Assembly: GCF_000524195.1 (NCBI RefSeq)
Contig: NW_020170383.1
Location: 416,207 to 480,206 of the forward strand
Direction of reading: 5' to 3'
DNA from: Echinococcus granulosus
Lineage: Eukaryota > Platyhelminthes > Cestoda > Cyclophyllidea > Taeniidae
Length of the DNA stretch: 64,000 nucleotides
Part shown: piece by piece, positions 25,934-41,200 of the stretch
How positions within the stretch are numbered: the stretch's first letter is position 1
Layout: every line of letters starts with the position of its first letter
Made by a program: the position numbers and the translations under genes
Notes under the pieces: model-generated
What the model saw: the letters and a program-made list of their open reading frames with translations, nothing else
What the model was told of the DNA's origin: nothing
Database searches by the model: none

Positions 25934-28023
25934 ATGGCTTCCGTTGAGAATAATGTTGAGTCGCAGTCACCTGCATGCATAATCGTTCTGGGTATGGCGG
26001 GGTCCGGCAAATCAACATTTGTAAAGAAGCTGGTTGAACATCTTACCTTGGGCGAAAACAGCCAACCATACACAGTTAATCTGGATCCAGCTGTGTATCA
26101 CCTACCTTATTACGCTAATATAGGTTTGTGTCTTGTGTGAGCCGTATCTACTACGTTGTCTTAGATATTAGAGATACCGTGAAGTTCAAAGAAGTCATGA
26201 AACAATATGGTTTTGGTCCAAACGGAGCGATCATGACATCGTTGAATTTCTTCTCTGCACGTTTTGACCAGGTTCTAAATCTTATTAACAAAAATGCTTG
26301 TCGTTATCGCTACGTGGTTTTTGATACGCCTGGTCAGATTGAGGTTTTCACATGGTCCGCTTCAGGGATGATAATAACCGGGGCATTAGTAGGTTATCTG
26401 CAACTCTTCCGACCTCATTCTTAGGCAGCTTCGTATCCTACCCTTGTGGTCTATGTACTGGATACGCCTCGCAGTCATAATCCTGTTACCTTCATGTCAA
26501 ATATGCTCTACGCCTGTAGTGTCTTGTATCGAATGCAACTACCCTTCATATGCGTTTTTAATAAGGTAAGTTACTAGATGACAATGACTAATCACAAATA
26601 ATAATTACCCTCATTCCCCTTAGTAATAACGATGTATATTATGTAAATGCATTGTTCTCGTCACCTATATTGATCTAAAAGTGTTTTGGAAAATGTTACC
26701 TGAACACATAAGCTAAGTTCCGATGCAAGTAATGTTAGGATATGTTGGAACTTATTTTAGAGTTTAATGGTTTATTAAAGAACCGGAAGTTGCAACTTTC
26801 GTTTTCTACTTGGATTTTTATTCAGTAATTTGTGCTCTGTTTTGCTTCAGACGGATATAATTGAGTGTGATTTCGCAATGGAGTGGATGCGAGATTTCGA
26901 GGCCTTTCAGAGAGCGTTGGACGCCCAGCGTTCCGCTGCACTGGACGGAGTAGACAGTGTGGACGGGCCTCTTGTGGACTGCGACTCATCACAGTATATG
27001 ACCAGTCTTACCAGCTCCATGGCTCTTGTTTTGGACGAGTTTTACAACGATTTGAAAAGCTGTGGTGTCTCCTCAGTCTCTGGTGATGGCATGCCACGCT
27101 TTCTTGAACTGGTAAAGGACGCTATAGTGGAGTATTATAATGTAAGTTTATTTTCTAATAAATAAAATCTGTTCGACATGAGAAGCACTTTGCATCCTCA
27201 TTACCATCACTTCGAATTTACGATTGTTTCAGCGTTATGCTTTAAAAATAACCCCCTTTGTGTCTTTTTAAAACGTGCCTCACGTTGTAAGGTAAGTCGA
27301 GCGAACATGTTGATGTCCCGATGTTGCGTTTTCGAGATTGTTTTTTTTTTTTTTTTACTAATAGGAGTATTTACCAGCACTTCAAGCCAAAAATGTTTCC
27401 CGAAAGTATCACAAGTCTCTTCTAACTCGAAAATGCGGTATGCTTATCTATTTTATATCCGATTTCTCACTCAATGATAAGTTCTTGGCGTTACTGCCAC
27501 CTATTATTGCCTCTGAGTTTTTGTTTAAAATACGGTGGTTAAATAGTAAATGTGTTTGTCATTAAATATACGGTGCATGACCATTGTTAAAGCCAGTCCG
27601 TCGCTGCTTTTATATTCTTGACACCAAATATATTCTCTCAACCACTCTCGAGGAGGCCTTGCATAAAAATGGATGTTTCATGCTGGACTAGGCGATGTAG
27701 ACGACGAAAGGGGCAGTGCAGTGGACAGCGATGATGACGAAGAGGAGGATGCCGTGGATGAAGGGAGAGGAAGACGTTGTGTGAAACCCATGCTGGTGGA
27801 CTTGGTGGGCCACGACGACAACGCTGACTCTGATCCCCTCGTCCATCTGGACGGAGTCGAGCAGAAGCCCGATGATGTTGACCAAATAGATGGTTCGTTT
27901 ACGTCCCTTTTTTGTTCAAGCCATTCATGAATTTGTGTCATAACTAATTAGCTTTCACATTCCACTTTAGATGAGACTTTTCAAAAGAAGTGTACAATAT
28001 CACCATCCGTGCAACCATCGTAG
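25934..28023 (+). CDS. GPN1: GPN1, GPN-loop GTPase 1 (RNA polymerase II assembly and import)
   Basis: Small GTPase that with GPN3 helps assemble RNA polymerase II and deliver it to the nucleus. Exons: 25934-26123, 26165-26388, 26425-26565, 26851-27141, 27365-27437, 27692-27892, 27971-28023 (TAG); all phases agree, giving 390 residues (human 374). Motifs: P-loop GMAGSGKS (residues 20-27), switch region [15 protein letters not shown], the diagnostic GPN loop [21 protein letters not shown], and NKTD, split by the third intron. [10 protein letters not shown] and LVLDEFY follow as in human. The last two exons encode the acidic C-terminal tail typical of the family ([17 protein letters not shown]). 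The middle linker is shorter than in human. Introns 1 and 2 are 41 and 36 nt. A 3' processing signal follows 40 nt after the stop. Confidence 0.97.
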
Positions 28024-28061
28024 ACATCTCAGCTCTTCTTTTATGTACAGTTACGGTACCT

Positions 28062-28067
28062 AATAAA
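28062..28067 (+). terminator. AATAAA polyadenylation signal of GPN1
   Basis: Canonical AATAAA 39 nt after the GPN1 stop codon and 372 nt before the CCDC97 start. It supports separate 3' processing of GPN1. Confidence 0.65.
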
Positions 28068-28438
28068 ATTATGCTCGATGTGAACAAACGCTGGGTTTGC
28101 CTTTATCTATTGTACGTTTGATTGGCTGACGGTGCACTTTTTCCCGTTAAAATTTACTGGCTTCTTATTCATCCAATCTCTAACAAAAACCTTTGACGAA
28201 CTGCTTGCCGTCAAATACTACGTTGGTGTGCTGGCTATATTAACTCTGATGATGCGTGCTCTGGTTGATTTGTGTCGACATGTAGAGTGTGGCACTGTTT
28301 GCTGTAGTGGTCCTTATAAACAACGTCCTTTAACAGGACGCAGTGTTTTATCGGTGTGGATTTGTGACTTGACAGGTGTCTTGCAGCCCTGAGAAGATAA
28401 AAATCCTGAACTGAGGTGTTCGTTATGGTTGTGGTTAG
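28068..28438. other. GPN1-CCDC97 spacer
   Basis: Short T-rich spacer between same-strand genes. An 86-codon open frame (28132-28392) matches nothing I recognise. The sequence cctttttcAG at 28445-28454 also resembles a 3' splice acceptor, so CCDC97 could have a 5' exon here or receive a spliced leader. Confidence 0.4.
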
Positions 28439-30793
28439 ATGATGCCTTTTTCAGGGATGATGACTCATCTGAGTGGAATAGAACGGGCAATGCTTAAGCG
28501 TCTGGCGGAGCAGGAGGGACCGCACTTCCGCCACCAGACGCGTGACGAGGTATCACTCACGGTGGAGGAGAAAATCAATCTGGCTGGTGACCTGCTCAAG
28601 CGCAATCCCGGCGAGTTTCTCGCACGCCACTACAGATTTCTTAGCTGGCCAGAGGATGCCGAGTGTTTCCGCGACCTCTGGGACAACTACACCGTGCGGT
28701 ACTACCTCAAGGAGGTGGTCGGAATTTCCTCTCCCTCTTCGACTTCGGCCGATGCGGAGATCGCGAAGGTGGAGTGCGAGGCTCATAGGCGAAGGAGAAA
28801 ACTGCATGTCAAAAACCGACGCCTGGTGGTATGCCTTGAGTGCGCTTACACACAGCAGAAGCGTCTTTCATGGTCTGGCCTGAAACATCTCAAGCACCAT
28901 ATTCACCCGAATGTTGGTAAACATCATAAGTTCCAGGAGATCGTCGATTTTATGCCTCTGTGGTGTTAGGAATCAATTGTTCTTAACATGTGATTAGACC
29001 TTCACCCACCTAAGGTAAAACTTGAGGTAATACGAAAGCAAATTCCTTTATGTTTCCCTTTTCCTCTCGTTCTCTGCTCTCAAATTGATTGATCTAGGCC
29101 GTAACCAAGATGTAGAAGCACAGTAGGCTACTAATCAGTAATACAGTCAGGTCAGCATGTGAAATATTGAAAAATCGGGATGAAGGAGGTTCTTGGATGT
29201 CGGGTTTGATGTGGGAATCTAGGAAGATGAAACTGATGTGAAAAACACTAGATCAAAATGACACCGCAAAGGTTTAGAACGACGACTAAGTGATCCAAAA
29301 CCGTCTATCAATAAGTCCGTGTCATTCACACCCTAAGTATCTTTCGATGTTTTTCTTCCTCGAGGCCTTGCGCAGAATGGAGGCGGAGGCGAAGGCGGAC
29401 CCGACAGAGGGCTTCTTCTCGCATGAGCAAATGCGTGAGCGCGCGCCGGAATTGTGGGAGCACATGGTTGGTCGATATCTCACGAATACTGATAGGCGTG
29501 CCCTTTTGGGTCACCAATACGAGTCCTTCAGTGGTATGCTCCTCTCCCAGTTGCTCGACACTGAACAGAGGCTCGACATTCGACCTGAAAACCTCGAGGT
29601 GAGATAGCCGCTCTCCTGTCTTGCTCTCTTAGGCACGAATAACCCTTTTTTGCTGGTATTTGGGCGTAGGGTTTGGTCTAGGTTTTGCAGCTGCTTCTCC
29701 GGTAAACGTGACAACATTCAGCGAAGGCATTATTACCTTATCCTTCCGTGTGTTGCGCTAGTTCACTGCATAGATTATTTTCTCAACCAGCTCCAATATT
29801 TTCAAAGACAGAATGCTTTCTGTTAATCACGCAGATTATCGTTCTTGGTTTACTCCTTTAGACAATGAGGCTTTCAAGTCGGCTGTTGTGATTAAAAATG
29901 CTAAATTTATATAATCTGGCTTTTAAGAATGGTAGAATTTGAGGTTATCGGGGCTGAGAGCCATATTAAAAGATCAAATTAAAAACCTGAACTTAGGCTA
30001 AATTACGATTTATAGGAAAATGTTACATAGTTTGATTAGTGGTAACATTATAGGAGGATTCTGATGACTCTGAAGAAGGCACTGAATCTAACCGAGACCG
30101 GCGGAAATCTCAGAAAGGAAGAGGTTTGTTAAGCCATTTGAAGCTGATATCTCTCCGTAGTGATCGCGGAGCAGGAGCGGTCGCGGCAGGAGTTTAGGGA
30201 GCTGATGCATTTCCACTTCCTCGCTGGACTTGACAAGGAATTTGACTATGAGTAAGTTCTCACCATCCTTTTGATTATTAAGTTTGCTACTGCAGTACTC
30301 AAAACGGCTACTAAAACCGATTTGACTAACGCATGGAGTGACTGCATTTATCCCGCAAAATGCATCCACCTTCCACTGCGATGCTCTTTTGAGACACGCA
30401 AGGGTATTGTGGCACCACTTGTCATTGTTTCTGCTTGTAGATAAGGCACCATAAGGTATATTATCTATTAATAATTCCTTACCATGGGTCAAACCGGTGA
30501 AACAGTTTATAGCTCAATTACATAAGTTGCTAATGTGATCTAAATTCCTCCAAAATCTTGACGAAAATGGGGGCGTACTAAGGAGCCTTGTTCCACAACC
30601 AATACTTATATTTACCGCTCTTTCAAGTGCCATCGACAATGACTCAGCACTTGATGATGAAATGGAAGAACTAGCTCATGACGCGGAGGACGTCTACTTT
30701 GACTCCGAGAGTCCTTCCGCAGCCCCTTCCGATGATCATTCAAACTTGACACTCAGCGCAGACTGCATAGGCGATCACACTTTACCCCATTGA
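28439..30793 (+). CDS. CCDC97: CCDC97-like protein (DUF2052 family, spliceosome-associated)
   Basis: Acidic nuclear protein reported with the SF3B part of U2 snRNP in human cells; molecular role poorly defined. Exons: 28439-28828, 29365-29598, 30054-30123, 30161-30251, 30628-30793 (TGA); phases agree, 316 residues against 343 in human. The N-terminal half has LTVEEKINLAGDLLKRNPG and FLARHYRFL, then KNRRLVALRRM across intron 1. Exon 2 has GFFSHEQMRERAPELWEHMVG, which matches the human SDEQMRFRAPLLYEQYIG region. Exon 4 contains the conserved RQEFRELMHFHFLAGLDKEFDY. The last exon is acidic (DDEMEELAHDAEDVYFDSES). Four in-frame ATGs lie within the first 24 nt. The start at 28439 is the longest choice, and an upstream exon joining at cctttttcAG is possible. 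Intron 3 is 37 nt. Confidence 0.92.
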
Positions 30794-31340
30794 GCACTCA
30801 CTTTTTTTCCTGTAGCATCAGTTCTTGTTTCAGGAGTTCTTTTTTTTTGAATAACTAGGTAAATGAGTATTCTAGCTTTTGCAATAATTTTCACATATAA
30901 AACATCATGCATCCTCGACTCGAAATATAGTTTCACAACGGCAATGGGATGTTTGCAAGGCAGCTTACGGCATGTGCGCGACGGTGCTAATGCGGAAGGC
31001 TTACGCAGACGCTCACATCGGAACCACCGCTGTTGGATACGCCTTAGCCTGTAGACGAGCGTGAGACCCATCACAAGTAGCCTTTTCCGGTCATAGGTAC
31101 TCACAATGCCTAGTCGATCTGGCCAATATGCTTCGCAAGAGTAAGGTGGCCAGTTGTTCCTGAAGCATTTGAAAGAGGGTTCGGGGGTAGGTTTAAGACT
31201 GGTGTTCTTGATTGCTTTGGGACTGTGTGTGCAAGTTTGTGGCGGCTGCCGACCATACGCCAAGGGATAAGGGCATTATCCATGATAGTTTCATGTATTA
31301 CCAGCATAATCACAGTTGCATAGGAGCATGGGGGGTGATT
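30794..31340. other. CCDC97-RNF121 convergent spacer
   Basis: 547 bp between two convergent stop codons. It contains open frames on both strands (a 162-codon minus frame at 30775-31263) with no recognised family and is more GC-rich than usual spacers here. The 3' untranslated regions may overlap. No AATAAA was noticed for either gene. Confidence 0.4.
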
Positions 31341-33654
<2,314 letters not shown>

Positions 33655-35257
33655 CTAAATAAAAATGGTCTTAGAATGGCATAGGAATGCATACGACGTT
33701 ATTGATTACAATTGCATTGGCTTCGTTTTCCATTTCACGTATTTGCATCAATGCAAAACATCTCCCACACCAAAAGCTACGGATCCCAAGGTTTAGCCAA
33801 TAAGGTCTAAGGTATTTTGACCTATGACAATGCCATTTGCTAATGGTGATATGGAGCACTGCATTCATTTTCAATTCCACAGTCCAATAGATCATCAATA
33901 CTTTTATTGAAAATGAGGTGATTAATTTGATTGAATTGAGGGCTGGATACTACCTTCACTATAATCCTTCGTTTAGTACATGAGATGCGCTAACTGTGGT
34001 TGAGTTGAAAGTTCTCTTGTACTTTTCTGGATGTCATAATTGTTTCCCACATAGTTTCACACAAAAGCATATGAAAAATCTACGTTTCTCTTCAAAAAGT
34101 CAACATTAGCCTTGCTGTAAGCTCGAATTCAATGCGGCCTTCAAAAGAAGTATTCCTAGTGCAGCGTCCCGAACCTTGGCTGACGTCGTAATAAACCGAA
34201 GTAATATGAAGGAATATATTTAGTAGCAACGTACAGGAGAGCCGAGACAATACTAGCATACCTCGAATTTTATGCTGCAGAACGGAAGCACAACCAGCAC
34301 GCCCGCGTTGCTTAATGTCTACTCAAATAAGGTAATGAGTTACTTCAGCGGTATTTCGACTCTTCACTGATATTTTAACAAGTCAAAACAGTGTGGACAA
34401 ATATACACACTATCGCAGCAATTATCATGGCCCGTTGTCCATGCCGCAGAGTGGAAGTACAACCTCCAGAGACTGAAATGAAATTCCAAGTCCCTACAAG
34501 TCACTATATCTAATTCAAAGTTTCTGAGTTTCGGCGACCTATCCAACACTAAAGGCGATAGATTTTAACGCCTTTAATAATTTGGCTCCGCTATCAGCTC
34601 ATATTTGGTGAGAGGATGCTTATAATAGTGACCTTACCAGTCGTTTGTCTTCAGGTTTGCCTTTAACCAGTTCCTGTTAAATGTCAAAAGCCAAAGTTTA
34701 AAATGACGCCAAATTTGGGTTACGATTACGATATCCCAACGCTAATAATGATCAAGATCCATTGGAAGCGTGTGGTTGAGATCCCCAATGTAGGCGTCTA
34801 GGATTGATCGTGATTTTCGTGCAGGAACTCCGCCCTTTATTTCTAGTAGACATAAGGCCAGACGGTCTCCATTCACACCACGTCAATCGTCCTAAGGGAC
34901 ACAAAGTAGAAATTTAGTGACCGTTACAACACCATCGTCAGGACTTTATTAAATGACGAGAACTGAAAAAGACCGCAAGGAGGCAAATATGCTCGAATGA
35001 AAAGGTCAAACGGTAAGTCCGCTTAAAAAATATAACATAGGCCAATTCACATCGTTCTCTAGTGCAATGTGTGCCGAACACGCCACGGATCATTGATAAG
35101 TGCGTAAAGGAAAAGGGGGTAAAAAGACCAAAAAAATAGTCCAGTCGAACGCTTGGAAGAAACAGTGGCGCGATGGGGAGGACGAACACAGGACAATAAA
35201 TGCCACAGACACACACTTGAACCGACAAATAATTGGGGAAAGTGGAAAGACGGAGAG
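33655..35257. other. RNF121 upstream region and SAC2 3' region
   Basis: Contains the unidentified first RNF121 exon and the 3' untranslated region of the SAC2 gene. A minus-strand AATAAA (plus-strand TTTATT, 34945-34950) lies about 310 nt past the SAC2 stop. No other gene was recognised. Confidence 0.45.
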
Positions 35258-38200
35258 TCAAAATACGATAAATTGCGTTTGTATTATGCCTTCTGGGGAA
35301 CAGATGAGATGCCGCTCTTGATTGACTGCTAGGGCATTCGCCTCTTGTCGCTGATGCAGTCGAGACACGAACCGCGTGTTCGCAGACCCCTGCAGCCTAC
35401 CTATTGATGCGATCGTAAAGGTCTGAAAGTGCTTGTCCAACACCTCCTGCAGGCCGCGATCAACCTCCCCTTGCGAAACGCGGAGTGATCTAGGTGGCGA
35501 TCTCCGCCCTACAGCCAGTCCATATAATGTACGGTAGCAGGTTATCTGTGGATCGGATACCCCTTTTCGAGGACACGATAGACCGTGGAATGTTCGGGCG
35601 CTGCGATCGTCATATGAATGACTTCGGGGGAGCAGTAATTGGTCTTCACTCGTCAAAACTGGGCGGGACAGTCTCTGTAGGTAACACAATGATAAGTTAA
35701 AAAAGATTCATTCAGCCTGCTATAATCATTAAAAAGGTATTCACCGTATTAGTTTTAAGTCTATTACTGCTCTGTTCGTGGACTTGAGATGGAAGGAATG
35801 GGGGAAGATTGAACAGACCTCCGAGCAGGGGTGAGGAAGAAGGCCTGCAGACGGAAGCGACGACAGTGGTGTTGGTCAGTTGAGGCATCTGTCCGCAGCC
35901 CACGTCTTCCAGATGGGCGGGAACGGAGCGTGAGTGGCTTAAACTAATTCTTAACTTGCCTACTTTCTCATTTTCATCGTCCTCCCCTTCCACCCTCTCG
36001 TCCTCCTCCTCGGTTGCAATGGAGGCCGCGTCTTCCAACTCGTACATCAAGTCAGAAACTGGATAAAAATAGCGAAAAAACAGTACACGCGACGTGATGC
36101 CAGATAGATCCTATCGACACATGTTTCAATAGAAAAGGCTTCATGCATGGATTGGGGGACTCTTAGAGTAACGCAATTTCAGTAGCCTACATTTTTAAGA
36201 AACATTAACGGGGTAATTATTTTGGAATTATGCTTAAAAAAGCAAAATATCCCATCGAACAGAGGGGCTGTAAACTCTAACACCAAAGGTAGCTGATTAT
36301 ACAATCTATTTTAAATGCTGGAACATTAAAGCACTTACTACCATGTACCGCGAAATGTAAAAGAGAGTATGTATGGAAATTCATCAAAGGTAATGTCTAA
36401 AAATGTTCCAATATGTATTTTTAACTAACACTCCCGCTCTCTAAATTCAAACCATGACACTTCGGTCATTGATTTTGAAATAGTGGGAAGAGTCAATTAA
36501 TATGCATAAATGTAGAAAATTAAAGCTTAGGAACATTTTTAGATGATGTTGTGCAGAAGTACGAGGCACCGGGGCGTCCTCATAGAGTTCATTGGGACAT
36601 GATGCAAGAATAAGGGGATGGGACGAAAATGATGGAAGCTTAATAAAAAAGGACAAAAGGAGCCAGCGTACTTGAGGAGCAATGGCTAGGTTTTATGATG
36701 TGCGCGGGCATATCATCTACGTCGGAGCCAAAGGGAGGTTCAACTCCCTGTTCTGCGATGCCACACTTACTCCTCGACTCTTTTCCTTCCATTACCTCCG
36801 AGCTGTCCGGCGCCAACATCTCTTCGTCCGTCTCTTCTGTTGCTGCTTCAATACATTCCTCCGACTAAAATGAAGGAGAGAAGGGAGCAATCTGTACGTA
36901 TTTATACTTACGAAAGTCATTCACAAGAGAAACCGAAAACGATTAGTAACTTAAACAAAATTATCATTTGAAAAAGAGCATGGAAAACACTGGTGTGCGA
37001 AATATGACACGTCCCTTATATGGGAGCATATGTGCAACCTTGGCATTATTTTTGCCGTTGGTGAAACGGTGTATGATTATGTTTAAAGATCATTGCATAG
37101 TAATTAAAATTGATGCAAAGCCATAACGAATGACTTGAAAACCAAACTTCTAAAATGAATTTCACTCAAACGATAATTTGGGCCGAATTAACTAGGAGAA
37201 CTAGCTGGCAAATCTGAACGGTCGACACTTGCCGATGAAAAAAAAAACTTAAAAGTATATGCAGGCAAAATCACATGAGCTAGTACATCACTCAAGCCAT
37301 TCACGTGAGCAGACGGCTGCTCATTGTGCTTGACGAAACCAGGGGCAGCGGGAAAAACTTTTTCCACAAGCGGCAGAGATTGCTTCAACATTTGTCCAAA
37401 GGACCCTTTTATGCCCTGTGAACAGGAGAATGAATACTATCATTTGCCGAAATCGCGAGAAGCATATGAGTAAACAAAAATCATGATATCTAAAGCGAGA
37501 AAAATAGAATGGCAATATGAAAAGCTACGTAAAATATTTTAAACAAATAATAATTGCCAATTATCCGTATTATGTGGCTTAGCAATAAATTACAAATCTA
37601 ACCGTGCTTTGTAAAACCCTTGTCCCGTTTGAGGTACCGATCTCCTCAGTTTGAGAGACATTTAAAGGAGGTGTAGGTTTCAAAGAATTCTTCCTTTTGC
37701 AGATGCGCTGAGCCGGCTTGGACGAGTGGTTGAGGTTATCCACAGGGACACGTCGGGAGCGCCGGGGACGGCGAGGCGGGTGCAGGGAGAGAAGAAAGGG
37801 ATACAGGCAATCGTGATGCTGCTGCAGAGCATTGCAGACAGCAGGGGCGAGTGGCCGCGTGAATTCTGTGGGTAGTGATGACGTGAAACGCCGCTGCATA
37901 ACCGAAATGCCCGTCGCCCGCGTCTCCGCTAGCACCAACTGATCTAAAAGGAAAACAAATATTAAATAGAATTCAGGAATAGGGATCAAGAGTTTGCAGT
38001 TTGTTTCTTTGCGGGATATTTGGTAGCAAAACTAATCAATACACAGTGTGGTATCAACAGCTAAGTGGGAAACACGTTCAAACGCTATTTTGGAAAGGTT
38101 AAGAGCAAAGCAACCGGTAGACTGATCGATGGATTGAAGGAGCACAGTGATGGATTCGGCGACGGCATGGAGGGCATCTGTGGCCTCCTCCGCGCTGGAG

Positions 38201-41200
38201 ATGGGGACCAGATAGTTGTTGAAGAGGCGGAAGGGAGCCTGACGTAAGGCCAGACAGTATTGACCGCTAGTACCCTGTTGGGGGGGGAGACGCTTGAGCA
38301 CAGTGGAGGGAGCCGACACCCCACTCTCCCCACTGGCGTCGTCACTTGAACGAAACTCCACCTGGAGCACACGAAACACGTCTATGACCGTTGTGGTGGA
38401 CAAATTTTAATTGATCCTTTATAATCAGATCATTTCTGATGCCGTATCAATTGAACGCATATCCTGCAAAGTTATAGCAAAGAATCGAACAGAGACTATA
38501 CCGATATTACTGAGATTGTAAAGTCGCCAGAATGAGTAAATCAAAATACGAGTGCACCAGGTGGCGCTTATGGCCACTTTTCCTAGCTCTGACATTCGAA
38601 CAAAATCAGTTGCCAAAAAAGTTTGATCAGAAATGAGAATATGTGATGCTAAATACACAGACCTCCGCACCAACTTGGGAAAATTGCACCTGAGATAAAT
38701 TTCATCTAGACGGTTCAACTGAATCACTCAAAATGATTTTCGACTACAATAGCGCGTATCATGTATCAAGTATGCATAGTGTGATCCAGATTAAAAGAGT
38801 AATCAATTTCATGGGATACAGTTTGAGAGTGGCGTCAGTTTGTGGCATCGAAAAATTCACACTAATTGCAAGCGGTGCTTTCAGTAGGGGTTAGATAACA
38901 TTCTAAAAATAAGTTCAGAGAAATTATTCCGGACATGACATAACTATGAAGGCAGTAAGTAATAGTGAAAGAGGAAGTCGGAAGTAAAGGCGTGCAACAT
39001 ATCATTTTTGCACAAGATGTTTAAACTACTTTTATTGAAAGTTAAAGTAAATAGAATGCCAGGTAAACAGGAGTAAGGGCAAAAAATAGACACCGTCATC
39101 ATTGTTCTGGTGGCCGACATACTTCTTTGGAAGAATAATTGCAGAAAGCCATGGGCGGTTGATTGGAATGCGGAGACGTTGTGGTGAAGTGAATATACAG
39201 GACAGGAGAAGCCTGCTTAAAGAGAGCGGATTCAGTGCCTACAATGTGACAACATAAACGACACATCGAAGCACAAAAAAGCGAGTTTATACACCGAATT
39301 GGGGTTATTTGTGAAGAAATCAATGCAGTATGAAAACTTTTGTAACATTCGTATGTGAAAGCAGATCATGGTCAATCAATCAACACACAAGAACAAGCTG
39401 TAAAGTGCCACTTCTGACCCATTACCATGCATCATCACTACCATTACGTAGGGCGTTTTTATGCACACGATTTTCATGTTATCGTCTCTCATACAGTTGG
39501 CGCTTGTGTCCGACGGGCACTTTGAAGGTCTACAAAAATGGTTATCCCATTCCCTCAACCATTTGAAAGTAGAGGCCTTACCACATCGTATTTTAGGACA
39601 CAGCTGGAAAATACGATTAGAAGCAAGAACATCACCATATTTATAGCACATAAATAAATATGCGTCCACGTGAGCAGTCGAACTCATCCTAATTCAATGT
39701 AAGCACACTATGAAAAAGTGACACTGATAGTTATGAGCAAATGTATCTGCCAAAATAATTCCCTTGGGGGTTATTGAAGTAAATAATAGAAAATAATGAT
39801 AGGGCAGAAGCAGCCACACGAGTTAGGTCTTCGGATTCATATCCCTGGGAGAAAAATAGCGTATTTACGTAAACAAGATAATCTTTCACTCACCAAGGGC
39901 AATGTGTGTGATCGAAGAAACGGGAATATGCAGGTGTGCCTGTTGATTAGTGAGCGGATCATCAACGAATCTACAAGGCGGGCACATCAAAAAGCGAATT
40001 TTAGCAACGTTAGGAAAGGCTAGCTGTATGCAGGAATTGGTGGACGCTGTTACTAAACAGCCCACCTTCGAAACCGCGAATCTGAAGCTATTTTACACAC
40101 GTATTGTCCGACTTGGGAAAATTGACAGGAATACTTCACCGTGTTTGAAAAACACAGTATGCGAGGAGTGGTTGAAATCCTGCAGACTGGGAATTCCGAG
40201 AGTTCAAAAATTCGGATTTCAAAGCAAAAAGATCGATTCATCAGTTTTTAACGAATGGATTTGTTTACACTTGGCACAGTTTACTCTGTGTGATCGTAGT
40301 CACATACGGGAAAAATAATGTGGATCAAATGATTTTCACTTCTTAAAAAACTCCCAAAACTCCTCATTTGCGCGCAGTATTGATAATTGGTATCTGAGGG
40401 TCAATCCCCACGGTCTTTTCAACTTACTTGGAGGCAATTAGGAAAAAGTAACTCGAAATGGCATTAGAATTAGTCTAAAATGCTGGATTGAGTGGCTCTA
40501 ACTTAACAAAAACGAGGAACATTCACTAACGGAACAGCAAACTGCTTCACCTGACAATGTGGAGATATTTGCTGGTCAGCATCCCGAAGGCTCGTACATC
40601 TATGCGTCTCAGTTGCCTGAAAGGGAAGCATAGTAATCCGACCTGTCTGTGATACTCAACGATCGACATCTTTTGCAGCATTACTGTTAGGGTATTGGGC
40701 GTCTGAGGAGAAATTACAGAAGTTACTAGCATTGCAATAGTGATAGAATACACAGAGCTGCTAAAATTTGGGGAAAATTCAGTGATTTGTGATCCATGTT
40801 ATGCTACATGGAGATAAAGACGATACTTTGGGAAGTACAACTGAAAGTTAACCACTATCAAATTAAACCAAAATATGCTTTCCCCGAAAAACTATTTCAA
40901 AGACTACTGACCAAAAATAAGATTAATTTTGTTAATTATATGGCATATTGCTGGTATGCTGTCATACTCCAAAGATGGGTACACAAACTCGACGCCTCTC
41001 CGTGGAGTGGCTAGAAAATCCAATAAAGGCTCTGATCCGATAAATTGCATTGTGAAATAAAGGAAAGCTGGATATTAGCACCGTTTCAATGTTGTTTAAA
41101 TTAAATTGAAGGTAAAGGAAAATAAAATTGTATTAAAAAATCGCGCCGATCTTGTCAAGTTAGACAATGGAACCAACTGGGGCAGTAAAGAGGGGAATTT

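Noticed and set aside
26121..26424. Separate starts for GPN1 fragments
   Set aside because: Apparent breaks are 41-nt and 36-nt introns; joining the exons keeps the GTPase motifs in order, so it is not a pseudogene.
27678..27941. Minus-strand Ser/Pro-rich frames
   Set aside because: Complements of the acidic GPN1 tail exon.
28132..28392. Frame between GPN1 and CCDC97 as a membrane protein
   Set aside because: One hydrophobic stretch but no family match, no clear start and in-frame position within a 415-bp spacer; more likely noise in T-rich DNA.
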